Below are positions 41,040 through 51,724 of a DNA stretch of 64,000 nucleotides, one piece after another. Position numbers and translations under genes: made by a program. The notes beneath the pieces are model-generated. The model saw nothing but the letters and a program-made list of their open reading frames with translations, did not search any database and was not told the DNA's origin. The first letter of the stretch is position 1, and each line of letters opens with the position of its first letter. Origin of the DNA: Erpobdella octoculata (Eukaryota; Annelida; Clitellata; Hirudinida; Erpobdellidae); contig OZ022246.1 in the NCBI GenBank assembly GCA_963978895.1, forward strand, positions 8,014,642 to 8,078,641, written 5' to 3'.

Positions 41040-41110
41040 CTTGTACACATAGGCGTACGAGCCAGGGGCGGAGAAGCGCCGGCCCCCCAGTCGTTTAAAA
41101 ATTCGGGCAA
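41040..41110 (+). mobile_element. hAT terminal fragment
   Basis: Contains CATAGGCGTACGAGCCAGGG then GGCCCCCC, a terminus style of ZMYM1/DUF4371-type hAT elements. It lies next to a TA array and no partner end was found. Confidence 0.4.
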
Positions 41111-41292
41111 AATAGCTTAAATTTTTTTGACTAAGGCTGGTCTTCTTCCACAGTTTAGAAAAGTGGCACGTGTTATGAGAAAAGTTGTTTCATTTAGGTT
41201 TAGAGCAGTTTTCTTCGTGCATTTAAACAAGAATATATAACATATATGTATGTGTGTGTGCGTGTGTATAAACCTATAATATAAACTAAATA

Positions 41293-41966
41293 TTTTTAAA
41301 TCCCTTATATTAACTTTACCGCTGGTCTTGATTGCTTGTTTGCTTGCTTGCTTGATTATTTGTAAGCATAAAAATAAAAATTAACTAACTTCTAGTCATC
41401 CACTCAAGCTTAAATTTAACAAGTGAAGCAAAAACAAAGTTTTTTTAAAACACACTTTTATATTTTTACTACATAAACAACAAACATATTGATATTAGCA
41501 TTGACAATAAATAGTTTGACGAAAATATCAAAAATAATTATTTAATTAAATTTTGTCCAATCAATCCGAAAATTTGATAGAATGCATTATTAATTAGTTC
41601 GGATGTATTTTTAAATTTCGAAGTTTTTAGCTCATCGGGAAGTTAGTTTAAAATCGATTGCAAAATTTGACGACAGACAGACAGACAGAGAAGTCAAGTT
41701 AAGTTAAAGTGTGTAAAAATAGGCTTGCTCTTCATGACAATGCATTCTATTAAAGTTTAAAGTGTTTTTTAAAAGTGTTATTTAAAATAATAATTGTCTA
41801 GGTTTTAAAACAAAAACATATCAAATACAATTAAATAAATGTTTACATATATGAATTCAAAGAAATGTCATTTAAAAAATGTTATTTAGCAATAAATGAA
41901 AAGCCGACAAATCCAGAAATAGAAGGGATTTATTAAAAAAACCTGGTTTTTTACGACTTACTTGTT
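41293..41966 (+). mobile_element. HINE-like element, AAATCCCTT subfamily, with nested HINE
   Basis: Starts TTTTTAAATCCCTTATATTA, then ACTTTACCGCTGG and GCTTGCTTGCTTG. Ends GAAATAGAAGGGATTTATT, hairpin AAAAAACCTGGTTTTTT and ACGACTTACTTGTT. AAATCCCTT and AAGGGATTT are the paired subterminal repeats. Without the insertion at 41419-41719 it is about 373 bp. This is the best reference copy of the subfamily. Confidence 0.8.
41419..41719 (-). mobile_element. HINE-like element, ACACACTTT subfamily, nested
   Basis: On the minus strand it starts TTTTTACACACTTTAACTT and has a CTGTCTGTCTGTCTGTCG tract. It ends with the complement of ACACACTTT, then hairpin AAAAAAACTTTGTTTTT and GCTTCACTTGT. Comparison with 22700-22760 and 10830/12199 shows that the sequences on its two sides are continuous in other copies, so the limits are good to a few bases. 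Confidence 0.8.
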
Positions 41967-42036
41967 GTATAGTAATAATAAATTTCTTATTTTTACATAT
42001 TTTATTTATATTAGCTTTTATGCAAATTCAAATATA

Positions 42037-42420
42037 AAACAAGTAAATTAAAAACGAATTTTTAAAACCCAATGCTTTTATATGTAATTAAAACAAAAAT
42101 TTTGCAATCAATTTTTTGCAAACACATATACATAAATTCCTAGATAAAAAAATATAATAAACACACACACGTACACATATACATAAATATATATAAATTA
42201 ATTAAAATTAACTAAATTAATTGACTTATTGTAAAACTAATAATTGAATATTGCATTGTCTTCTATTTTGAGCATGTATGCAAAATTTGAAAAAAATCTA
42301 TCATCAGGAAGTGACTCAAAAATTGATTGCAAGATTTGAAACAGACAGAGAAACAGACAGACAGAGAAACAGACAGACAGAGAAACAGAGACGACGAGTT
42401 AATAAAAGCATTGGTAAAAA
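42037..42420 (-). mobile_element. HINE-like element, CCAATGCTTT subfamily
   Basis: On the minus strand it starts TTTTTACCAATGCTTTTATT, then CTGTTTCTCTGTCTG repeats. It ends in the complement of CCAATGCTTTTAT, hairpin AAAAATTCGTTTTT and AATTTACTTGTTTT. Confidence 0.75.
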
Positions 42421-42469
42421 TTAAATATTCATTAATATTTGATATGTTCTAAACTTTTTTATTATAACT

Positions 42470-42930
42470 ATATCTACCAACTACCTATTTTATTTATTAT
42501 TATTTATTATAACTACCTATTTTATATAACTGTATTCTATCTACCAACTATTCGGTTTAGCTATTTTCTATCTACTTACTATTCAATATAACCATATCTT
42601 ATCTACCAACTATTCAGTATAACCATATTCTATCTAAAAACTATTCTATGCCTATTAATTATTATATCATAAATAATAAATTTTGTATTTTTTTAAGACA
42701 TAATCATATCCTTTCTAGCATCTATTCAATGTAATCATATCTTTTTTACCATCTATTCGATATAATCATATCCTCTCTACCATCTATTATCTATTTGATA
42801 TAATCATACCCTTTCTACCAATTATTCAACATAGGCATATCCTATCTATCAACTATTCAACATAATCATATCCGACATATCCTCTCTACCATCTATTCGA
42901 TATCATATATACAAACTATTTTATTCTTAT
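42470..42930. repeat. Degenerate 28-33-bp minisatellite
   Basis: Repeating pattern TATCTACCAACTATTC followed by ATATAACCATATCC with many changes, roughly 12 copies, immediately upstream of the receptor exon. Confidence 0.75.
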
Positions 42931-43220
42931 TTATTATTATATCATAAATAATCTATTATTTTATTTTTATCTTATATAACTATTTTACATTTTTTAACAT
43001 ATATTTCAGCAAAATTGCCGTTAGAAATGACAAATAAAAAGTCAGATGAACAGAAATGATAAAAATCCGTGTTTTTGCAGTTGCAGGTGCAATTGTAGAA
43101 ATTCAAAAGTTTTGTTTTAAAAAATTTTTCAAATTTATAAAATTATTTTTTTAATTTTCTGCTTTATTTTGAATCGTTAAAAAACTATTTGGTAACTTTT
43201 GTTTTCCAAACTTGTTGCAG

Positions 43221-45016
43221 GTTACTGGCCGTTCGGTCTGGTCTTGTGTACAATATGGCAGATGGCAGATGTTACTATGTGTACATCATCAATAATGCAT
43301 ATGTGTATCATATCACTAGACAGGTACAAATGCATTAGAGATCCAATGTCTATTAGAAGCAGATCAAAGTTTTCTGTTGTTCTACGAATAGCAACCGTTT
43401 GGGTCTTTGCTGTCCTCATCTCAACGCCGCTTGCTTTTCTAGCCATCTTCCGGCCTTCAGAAATACTCAATGTTCGATCTGAATGCATCATTGCCAATCC
43501 TAACTTCCTCGTTTACGGCTCCATAGCAGCTTTCTTTCTGCCTCTCATTGTCATGCTCATCACTTATTCCCTCACTATCAATCTGTTGCGACAGAAAGCT
43601 GCCAAAATAGAGCGCTCTGGAGGACTTCGAAGGTCTGTTTCGAGTTGTCGCAAGCGTTCTCCACAGCGTATTCATCCTCCTATCAGATCTTCGATATCTC
43701 TCAATTGCGAAGATCGCCACAGACATTCCTGGCAGCCGTACAGATCAGTCAGTACCGACGAACGGTCAACTTCGAATGGAAGAAATCGAAATGGAGACCA
43801 AATCACATCGCTTAATACAAGCAGCACCTGTGACAGTACAACGAGCGAACACCATCGACCGACTGTCAACGGAGGGAAAAAACTTGCCGGCTCTGATTCC
43901 TTTTCTACGACAAAATTAAAACATACAGACGGTAAAAAAGTTACAAATTGTAGCTGCTGGAAGATGGTCCGTCTTGATGCAAACGACTCCGCAGAAAAAA
44001 TGAAGAAGAAACTGTCGAACGTGAACGAAGAAATTGAAATTCATTATTCACAAGAGTACGACCAGCAAAATATCGGAACTTCAAACACGCCTCTTCTTCC
44101 AGCATCGTCAAAGATCCAGTTAAATGCTCATGCATCCAGTGATTTACCTTCCGATCGCCGCCTATCGATATCCACAGGCGATTTGCGATCCGTAGCAACC
44201 AGCTCCTTGTACAATCTACCCGATAAAATTCACATTTCAAGTCAAATGAAAGTTCGCTACTATCACCTTCACAATGCCGGCAGTCAGAAACTGACAGATA
44301 GAAGTAGCGAATCTAATACACTACAACTTCGAAATTCACCAGTAAATGTAGATAATAATCATGCCGTGAAAGAAATACTTAACGCCAAGCGACGGATTCC
44401 TCAACTCGTCAGAGAATCGTACAGCATGGATGACTACAAGTCACCGGAAAACAACTCAAGCTCTGAAGGTTTTGCCGTCACTTCCCGGAATGAATCCGAA
44501 TACATTGAACACGTGACGACACCGAATCTTCCACCTTCTCTCGATCGTTCCCTCGCTTCTCCAGCGGCAGTGGACACTCCAACGGGACAGCATCGTTTCA
44601 TACGAAACGTCAGCACCAATCGATCAAAGCCGGGAAAGAATCAATGCACTGCCAATCAACCTCATAAATTTTCCAAAGTCTCAAACCGCTCGAAAGCTTG
44701 TCTTCGAAACCAAAACATCTCGAAGGCAGTAACAAACGAAAGAAAAGCGGTGAAAGTACTCGGCCTGATGTTCCTCATGTTCGTCGCTTGCTGGGCGGTT
44801 TTCTTCTGCGTCAACTTTGCAATGGGAGTCTGTCCCGAGTGTAAATTTAATGAGTACTTTTTCAAATACGTGCTGTGGCTTGGTTACACGTCGAGTCTCA
44901 TCAATCCAATCATCTACACTGTATTCAATCTTTCTTTCAGGAAGGCCTTTGTGCGCATTCTTACTTGTCAGTATTGTCGATTTCAGTCACGAAAAGCTAA
45001 AAAGCCTGTGAAATAA
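43221..45016 (+). CDS. 5-HT2-like aminergic GPCR, terminal coding exon (TM3 to C-terminus)
   Basis: The exon opens after TTGTTGCAG at 43212-43220 and completes a split codon with GT. Residues are counted from the upstream in-frame ATG at 43199. Cys17 (3.25), Asp24 (3.32, amine-binding) and DRY at 41-43 mark TM3. TM4 is about 58-75. ECL2 holds the partner Cys (SECIIANPN). TM5 ends near 125 (YGSIAAFFLPLIVMLITYSL). The third intracellular loop is about 380 residues, rich in Ser, Asn and Arg. TM6 has KVLGLMFLMFVACWAVFF, and TM7 has WLGYTSSLINPIIYTVFN (NPxxY), then a short tail FRKAFVRILTCQYC. The pattern fits invertebrate 5-HT2-like receptors, which usually couple to Gq at the plasma membrane; other aminergic types are not excluded. 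TM1-TM2 exons were not found. Odd: the TM6 CWxP proline is Val (GTT). Confidence 0.88.
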
Positions 45017-45382
45017 ATTTTTCTGTTATTTTGCATTTTTTGTTTGTTTCATTTAAAAGAAGTAAATTTGTTTATTTTAAAAATTTGATGCAATATATGA
45101 TCAGCAAGTTGTTTGTAAATTATTTTATTTGATGTGTTCAAGTGATTCTGAGCAGTTTAGAAAATGTTCAAAGTGAGAATGTTTTTGTGAAGCATACAAT
45201 ATTTTTTCACCTCCTGTAATGATAGACAGAGTTAAGTTTTATTTGATGCGGTGATTGGAGTGGCCTGTGTTGTTGTTGTTTTTGTTCTGGTTCGTTTCTT
45301 GTTTGTTGCTTATGTGATCATTCGAGCATCGGCAAACACGCAAGCATGCCGCACGACTTCTAAACGCAAAGAAAAGCTTCTC

Positions 45383-45388
45383 AATAAA
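45383..45388 (+). promoter_or_regulatory. Candidate polyadenylation signal of the receptor gene
   Basis: AATAAA about 370 bp after the receptor stop codon, in an otherwise gene-free stretch; a T-rich region follows. Confidence 0.5.
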
Positions 45389-45537
45389 CTTCTGTTTTAT
45401 TATTTTATATTCCAAAATTAAGCTATAATGATTTTATTTATGAAAGTTGTAAAATTTGAACTTTAGAAAATTATTCATCTGCGTCACGCCCGAGTTCCAA
45501 CAAAATGGCGGCTCAGCAAAATGATTTGTGAATTATA

Positions 45538-45581
45538 GAACCGCTCCGTCGTAAAGTTGAAATTTTATAACGGAGCGGTTC
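45538..45581. other. Perfect 12-bp inverted repeat (stem-loop)
   Basis: GAACCGCTCCGT and ACGGAGCGGTTC are exact complements around a 20-base AT-rich loop. It stands out as GC-rich against the background and has no transposon context that I recognise. Confidence 0.75.
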
Positions 45582-45796
45582 ATTGTGCGAAGGAGTTCTT
45601 GAAAATCTTGAATGAGAACGATTCAATTCAGCATGGAAGCGAATTATTATTTCTCCGAGCACCATCACCACAGCCACCGCGAACGCAACCACCACTACCA
45701 CAGCCAATGCATAATCTAAACGACTTTTCACATTTAGGAAGCCGCATAAAAGCTGACGTGCACGACTTGTACACCCGCATAAAAGTTTCAGAATAA
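45557..45796 (+). CDS. Uncharacterised 79-codon open frame
   Basis: Starts MKFYNGAVHCAKEFLKILNE, has a Pro/Gln-rich middle (PSPQPPRTQPPLPQP from CCA/CCG repeats) and ends with IKADVHDLYTRIKVSE. Its start overlaps the loop of the perfect inverted repeat at 45538-45581. AATAAA overlaps the end. No known domain is seen. It could be a small terminal exon or a chance frame; evidence is weak. Confidence 0.2.
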   Translation: MKFYNGAVHCAKEFLKILNENDSIQHGSELLFLRAPSPQPPRTQPPLPQPMHNLNDFSHLGSRIKADVHDLYTRIKVSE

Positions 45797-46916
45797 AAAT
45801 AATTTATTTTAAAACAAAAATAAAAATAATTTGCGTGATGAATTGATGGATATGAAAAAAAGAAAAGAAAAAAATAACTCCAAGACACGAGATGGACGCA
45901 AGGCATTGAATTTTCATTCCTTGCTGGAGCCATGGTAACGAATTTCTTATGGCATCTCAGACGTCTCCAATCTTTTCAGCAGTTTCTGCTCTTTCTAAAT
46001 CCATCTGCAAGCGAAACTATAGAAATTTAACTGGATAAGTGATCCAAAGTAAAACTAAAATACTAAAATAAAGCAAGCTGTTCATACTCTTCTCTAATTT
46101 AAATGTTTTTTTATCATATTTGAAAAAAGTGATATAAATTGAGTGTTAAATCAGTCAAGGTGATTGAGTCGTCATTGTTTAATTAATGTCCAGTTGAAGT
46201 TTTAGCGAATTAATTTTATAAATCTGAAAAGTAATTTGTCCACGTGATAAATAAACGATAAATGTCACCATTTTAAATGTTGCATTTTGTCAACATTCGA
46301 TGATAGCTTATTCGGCTTCATATTTCCAAGCAAATAAAAAAAATGCCCACCACCGTCTTCTAAATGAGTAAATAAACAACTTGCTGACAGCTGATTCTTT
46401 TGAACTGCTCGTATCGTCAGCAGTACAACTGGAGAAAATGTGAAGGTCCAGACTTAAAAAAAGTTTGTTTTTTTTACAAAGTGAGCCTCCCCTTCCTTTT
46501 TAAATATTTTTGTAGTGTAAATGAAAATTTGTGCGTATTTTTGTGATCTTCGAATAAATTCTTGAAAACATGAAAATTATTATCGAACAATGCTTAACTA
46601 CATGATTAATTTCCATTCAGTTTCAGCAAACTTGTCTAATAATTTCGTAATCGTAACATTTCTTAACCGGATATTTTTAGCTTCATAATTTTGTATTTGA
46701 AGAAGTTATAAATCTGAGGTCGCTTGTAGGTAATGCCCATATATATAGAATAAGTATATCGGCCTGCCTGTCGTTTAGGGTGGCTTTTAGCATGCATACC
46801 AAACCAAAGAACTGAGAGTTACAACCATATTGTAATTTAATCAACTATTTTTTAATAGAAAAAATTAATTTTGTATGTACAAAATAAATGTTTAACTTTA
46901 TAAAAATTAACAACAA
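45797..46916. other. Intergenic DNA
   Basis: No gene recognised between the receptor 3' region and the Helitron. Confidence 0.5.
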
Positions 46917-46942
46917 TCTATATATATATAAAAGAACATGTC

Positions 46943-47054
46943 CTGACTGACTGACTGACTGACTGACTGACTGACTGACTGACTGACTGACTGACTGACT
47001 GACTGACTGACTGACTGACTGACTGACTGACTGACTGACTGATGACTGACTGAT
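46943..47054. repeat. (TGAC)n array
   Basis: About 27 units, just inside the Helitron 5' end. Confidence 0.97.
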
Positions 47055-47134
47055 AATCAACGCCGAGCTCAAACGCCTCATCCTAGGAACGTGAAATTTG
47101 GAACTTATATTACTTTTATAGCGTAAACATCCGC

Positions 47135-48135
47135 TAAGAAAGGATTTTTGAAAATTTTGCTCCTGAGGGGAAAAAACTGGAAAACAAACTTTTTTCTAAA
47201 ACAATGTATATCTCGAAAACCAAAAATGAGGAGATTTTCAAATTTGGTATATAGATTCTTCTTGAAAAATAAAAAGATACATGTTTCACCATTTTTTGAA
47301 AATTTGGTTTCCCGGACCTCAAATGTGGGTTGGAAAATTGGGTTATTTGGTTTTTAAAGTAGCTTCTACTCATAAACTGTTAATGCTACAGGAGTAAAAA
47401 TTAGTATTTAGTTTCTACTCCAAAAATAATGAAATACGTGTTTTAGCATTTTTTGAAAATTTGGTTTCCAGGACTTCAAATGTGGGGTGGAAAATAGGGC
47501 TAATTGTCTTTTATAGTAACTGCTACTCAAAAACAGTAAATACCACAGATGTAAAAATTATTATTTAGTTTCTTTTCTAAAAATAAAGATATACGTGTTT
47601 CACCATTTTTTGAAAATTTGGTTTCCCGGACCTCAAATGTGTGTTGGAAAATTGGGTTATTTGGTTTTTAAAGTAGCTTCTACTCAAAAACTGTTAATGC
47701 TACAAAAGTAAAAATTAGTATTTAGTTTCTACTCTAAAAATAATGATATACGGGTTTCACAATTTTTTGAAAATTTGGTTTCCAGGACTTCAAATGTGGG
47801 GTGGAAAATAGGGTTATTTGGTTTTTAAAGTAACTGCTACTCAACAACTGTAATTGCCACAGATGTAAAAATTAATACTTAGTATCTACTCAAAAAAACG
47901 ATATACGTGTTTCATCATTTTTTGGGTTATTTGGTTTTTAAAGTAGCTGCTACTCAAAAACTGTTAATGCTACAGAAGTAAAAATTAGTATTTAGTTTCT
48001 ACTCCAAAAATAATGAAATACGTGTTTTAGCATTTTTTGAAAATTTGGTTTCCAGGACCTCAATTGTGGGGTGGAAATAAGGGTTATTTGCTACTCACAA
48101 ACTGTAAGTGCTACAAATGTAAAAATTAGTATTTT
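47135..48135. repeat. 157-bp tandem satellite inside the Helitron
   Basis: The anchor ATTTTTTGAAAATTTGG starts at 47291, 47448, 47605 and 47762: a period of exactly 157 bp. Two further anchors at 47917 and 48032 belong to units with deletions. Each unit also has AAAATTAGTATTTAGTTTC and CTACTCAAAAACTG. A weaker copy recurs at 48590-48720. Confidence 0.9.
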
Positions 48136-48138
48136 GAA

Positions 48139-49060
48139 GTTTTGTGCCGGTTAAACGTAGTTAAGTCCAGTTTATCATCGGCCGGGCCAAGCCGTTATTT
48201 TAAAGTCTTCACATGGGCCAGGCCAAACCTTAAATCAAAGTGGGACGGGCCGAGGTTTTTCACCAAGTATATAGATATTTTAGTGATTTTATGGTCTTCA
48301 GTTTGGCCGGGCCAAACCTGAGGTCAAGGTGGGACGGGCCGAAGTTTTTCATCAAGTATATAGAACTTTTAGGCCTGTAAAAATGGGCCGGGCCTAATTC
48401 AGACGGGCTGTGCTGGGCCAGGAGTTTGGGTTTTAAAACGGGCTGGGCTAATTTGTCGACGGGCCGAGCCGAGACCTAAAAAAATGATCTCTACTATGGA
48501 TGCACGGTTCAAACTCTCTAATTTCCTAACGATCGACAGGCGAACGCTCTACCGCTCTGCCACCAGTGCCTCAAAAAATAACGATATAAGTGTTTCACCA
48601 TTTTTTAAAACTTGGGTTTCCATGACTTCAAATGTGGGGTCAAAATAAGGGTTATTTGATTTTAAAATAACTGCTACTCAACAACTGCAAGCATTACAGA
48701 TGTAAAACTTAGTATTTTGAGGTTTTGTGCCGGTTTAAAGTAGCTGAGTCCAGTTTATCACCGGTCGTGCCAAGCCGTTATTTTAGGGTCTTCTTACGGG
48801 CCAGGCTCAACCTTAAATCAAGGTGGTACGGGCCGAGGTTTTTCACTAAGCATATAGTCATTTTTGTAGTTTTAGGGTCTTCAGACGGGCCGGGCAAACC
48901 TGAAGTCAACGTGGGACGGGCCGAAGTTTTTCATCAAGTATATAGAATTTCTAGGCCTGTAAAAACGGGCCGGGCCCAACTTAGACGGGCCGTGCCGGGC
49001 CAGGAATTTTGGTTTTGAAACGGGCTGGGCCAAGTTGTCGACGGGCCGAGCCGACACCTA
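48139..49060. repeat. Two direct copies of a GGGCCGGGCC-rich block
   Basis: Copies begin at 48139 and 48722 with GTTTTGTGCCGGTT and run about 340 bp each. They share GTGGGACGGGCCGA, TTTTTCATCAAGTATATAGA and the final GACGGGCCGAGCCGA. The spacing is 583 bp. Such GGCC-rich strings resemble subterminal repeats of Ac-type hAT elements, so these may be captured hAT ends. Confidence 0.8.
48497..48571 (-). repeat. tRNA-like SINE fragment within the Helitron
   Basis: The minus strand has CTGGTGGCAGAGCGGTAGAG then CGTTCGCCTGTCGAT, the same tRNA-like head as at 12746-12815, and a B-box-like GAGTTTGAACC. Only the promoter-bearing head is present. Confidence 0.6.
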
Positions 49061-49203
49061 TGGATGCACGGTTCAAATTCTCTAATTTCATGCGAGCGAA
49101 GCCGCTACGGGCACTGCTAGTTTTTTTTATAAAACTTCAGTTGACATTGAATTTCATTTGTGTCGATGTCTATATAACGTAGCCTATTGACTATATTTTA
49201 CCT

Positions 49204-49684
49204 TCACAGAATCTGATTTCTTCTTGCTGGATTGGGCCTTTTTGGGTTTTCCTTGTTTGACATCATTACGCCTGGTGATCCATTTTTCCTATAGCCCGGG
49301 TCTAGACATCTGGAATCCACAGTCCCTCCGTAGATGTCCCAACCCATCGCAATTCCAAAAACGCGGTGAGTTGTTATTCTTTTTCCAGCTAGGCCTTTCA
49401 TCCATAATTTTTTGGACTCGATCGTCCAGGTCATCTTCTTCGATTCCCACCTTTCTTACCCGATGAGACCTATCAGATAATTTTTCAGAGGCTTTGTAAT
49501 TCAAGGCAAATGCCAAAGCTTCACTGGGACCAGCTACTCGGGCGACCCTAAGAGCTTTTTGGGTTTCGGAGTTCTTCAAGGCCGCTATGAATCCATCCGC
49601 AATAATTGTATTGAGGACATTTCGAGGGCACAAGGGATATCCCAGATTGGCGATTCGTTCTATATCCGCTTCCAGCTGTTGCAA
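49204..49684 (-). pseudogene. Gypsy-type Gag remnant with altered zinc knuckle
   Basis: A 131-codon frame reads DIERIANLGYPLCPRNVLN, then FIAALKNSETQKALRVARV, PSEALAFALNYKASEKL and a basic linker. Its tail NCDGLGHLRRDC is a CCHC knuckle whose first Cys is replaced by Phe (TTT). The helical pattern and knuckle match the nucleocapsid half of Gypsy-type Gag. No Pol follows. I read it as a decayed LTR-element fragment. Confidence 0.7.
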
Positions 49685-49992
49685 GCTTTCTTTTTAGCAT
49701 TCGCCCTTTTTAGTTTCACCCTTTTATGTTCGCCCTTTTGTTTCCGCCCTTATGTTTTCGCTCTTTTGATAGGATACCAGTTAATCCACATGAGCGTTCC
49801 TGGGTTTCTGAGTGAGTGAGGTTGAAAATTATATAAGTGGATAGTGATGATACAACTATATGAATGTTGTATGTAGTGTTGGTATGTAATGGTGGTATGT
49901 AATGGTGGGTTGTAATGGTGGTTTGTAATGGTGGTAAGTAAAAGTGATTTGTGATGGTGGTTTGTAAAAGGGGTATGTAATGGTGGTTTTTA
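49685..49992. repeat. Short tandem units next to the gag remnant
   Basis: 49695-49765 has five degenerate TTCGCCCTTTTAGT-like units. 49870-49990 has a 12-bp-type GGTATGTAATGGT repeat. Confidence 0.65.
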
Positions 49993-50560
49993 ATGATAAT
50001 ACTATATGTAGGTATATTGCTTCCTTTATCACTAAATTTTGAATCTAAGAAATCAGTTATTCAGAGCAAGTTTTCTCAGCTTTATGGGGATAAAGAAAAA
50101 AATCAACATTTTGTGATTATTTCAAGCTATACACCTACTCCTGATGAACTTAAAATGTTGGAGATGGGTTATAATATAACTGCTACGTTCAGTCAAGATA
50201 CGACCCTCTGGTGAAGCAATCGGAATTAGAGGTGATGTATCGTAATATTATGGAGTTGATTTCTAATAATAGTTATTCAACGTGTAATCGGAAGCTCAAA
50301 GTCAAAGTGATACTGGCTAGTGAGACGATAAAAAGTATCTTCTTCAAAAAATCGTAAAAGCTGCAAAGTCCTTAAAAGGTATAAAAACATAATTGTCAGA
50401 AAGGCTGATAAAACCAATACACATGCTTTTATGAATTGTTTTGATTACCTCAATAAAATTAATATTATTTTTGGCATATTACTAAATTTAAAAGAATCAG
50501 TTTTAACTTTTTGTATGATCTGAAAAAAAGCTAATATAGATTGATTTCCACTGTTAATTT
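49993..50560 (+). pseudogene. Reverse-transcriptase-like N-terminal remnant
   Basis: Pieces in shifting frames: NFESKKSVIQSKFSQLYGDK from 50030, then VKQSELEVMYRNIMELI, and near 50385-50480 the string IIVRKADKTNTHAFMN followed by a Tyr-Leu-Asn-Lys helix. The KADK...(V/F)MN..DYLNK pattern resembles the segment ahead of the palm in some Penelope-like and non-LTR RTs. No catalytic DD can be seen. Assignment is tentative. Confidence 0.35.
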
Positions 50561-50672
50561 AAAATTATATCCAGACGATCGGTTTATGTTAATAATTTCG
50601 GTTTGGGGCTAGATGTAACAAAATTTTGGGGCCAGTAGTAACTAGTTACAACTTGCCCCAAGCCTGCACTTT

Positions 50673-51240
50673 AATGTGAACTCTGCTGGCAATAGTGTTT
50701 CTCCCATGTTCGTGTTCCCGCGAATTCGTTACACAAATTTGTTTATCCAGAGTGGCCCACCTGATTGTATTGGAGCTGGCAACAGTTCAGGCTGGATGAC
50801 TGAAAATTAATTTGTCAAATTCATTGAACACTTCATTCAGCACGTAAAACCAACAGAACAGGCTTCAGTTCTTTTTTTATTTGATAATCATAGCTTCCAT
50901 GTCAACATTGAAGTAGTAAGAAATGCCAAAGAACACCACATTATCATGCTGTCATTTCCGCCGGATTGCTCCCTCAAATTGCAGCCTTTGAACGTAGGTG
51001 TGTACGGTCCGTTCAAAAACTGTGTTAACAGAACTCAAACTTCTTGGCTGGTGAGTAATGCAGGGAAAACTATGACCATTTATGACATATGCCTACAATA
51101 GTCAGGGACAGTTTGCCACTGGCTCTGAATCCGAGCAACATTATAAGCAGTTTCAGAACAACTGGACTTTGTCTACTATGTCTACCGGGTTTTCACTTTC
51201 AAAAATCAGATCTCTATCTAAAGCAACACCAAGAAAAAAG
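50673..51240 (+). pseudogene. pogo/Tigger-type transposase DDE remnant
   Basis: The frame from 50673 reads NVNSAGNSVSPMFVFPRIRY, then SGPPDCIGAGNSSGWMTEN. A TAA follows, then FVKFIEHFIQHVKP, VLFLFDNHSFHVNIEV (second catalytic Asp near 50883), IIMLSFPPDCSLKLQPLNVG, VYGPFKNC and GKTMTIYDIC. These are standard landmarks of the pogo/jerky-type DDE domain. An internal stop after TEN and missing N-terminal DNA-binding domain make it a pseudogene. It ends about 480 bp before the LRCH start codon. Confidence 0.88.
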
Positions 51241-51724
51241 TCTATGATCTGTAGTTTACATTGAAAAGAAAGTTTGGGCCGAGAACCGATCCCTGCGAGG
51301 AACACCGCAAATCGAAAGAATTCTCAAACTAAAAACTAACTTTGATATATTAAACAAATTTTTTCATTATTTTTATTAAACTTTACAAAATAACACTAAA
51401 ACAATTTTATAGAATTATGTATGCATTTATTTTAAGTCATTGTTTCAATCACTATTCACTTTTTTGTCATCAATTTATTAATTAGTAATTAAATAATTGT
51501 TGAAAAAACATTTGTATTTTATATTTCTATAATAAAACTTTTAACAACATAGTTCGATAAAAATATTTTTAGTTTTGCGCATCGATTGTGCGGTATTTAG
51601 TTCAATCTCCAGAACTACAGTGCGAGGATTTGTTTCATTTCTGGTCTCCTGTGTCGATGCCTCATGCATGATTTCGTCCGTGGAGAAGGATGTCATTTAA
51701 TCTTATAATTGGGATAAATTAATA
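51241..51724 (+). promoter_or_regulatory. Presumed promoter/5' UTR region of the LRCH gene
   Basis: The region between the pogo remnant and the start codon. No clear TATA box or initiator could be assigned. Out-of-frame ATGs occur near 51658, 51666 and 51690, each soon followed by a stop. Confidence 0.35.

Larger units (their letters stand above)
46917..49120 (+). mobile_element. Non-autonomous Helitron
   Basis: Starts TCTATATATATAAAAGAACA after an A, the usual TC-type 5' end. It ends AGCGAAGCCGCT (small hairpin), ACGGGCACTGCTAG, followed by T. This gives the A|T insertion and CTAG terminus of Helitrons, with no target duplication. The 2.2-kb interior has no Rep/helicase frame. It holds a (TGAC)n array, a 157-bp tandem satellite, two copies of a GGGCCGGGCC-rich block and a tRNA-like fragment, in keeping with the habit of Helitrons to collect passenger DNA. 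Confidence 0.75.

Noticed and set aside
46943..47054. CRISPR array or structured repeat
   Set aside because: A plain TGAC tetranucleotide tract; there are no spacers, and the genome is eukaryotic.
47135..48135. CRISPR-like regularly spaced repeats
   Set aside because: The whole 157-bp unit is repeated, not short repeats with unique spacers; it is a tandem satellite.
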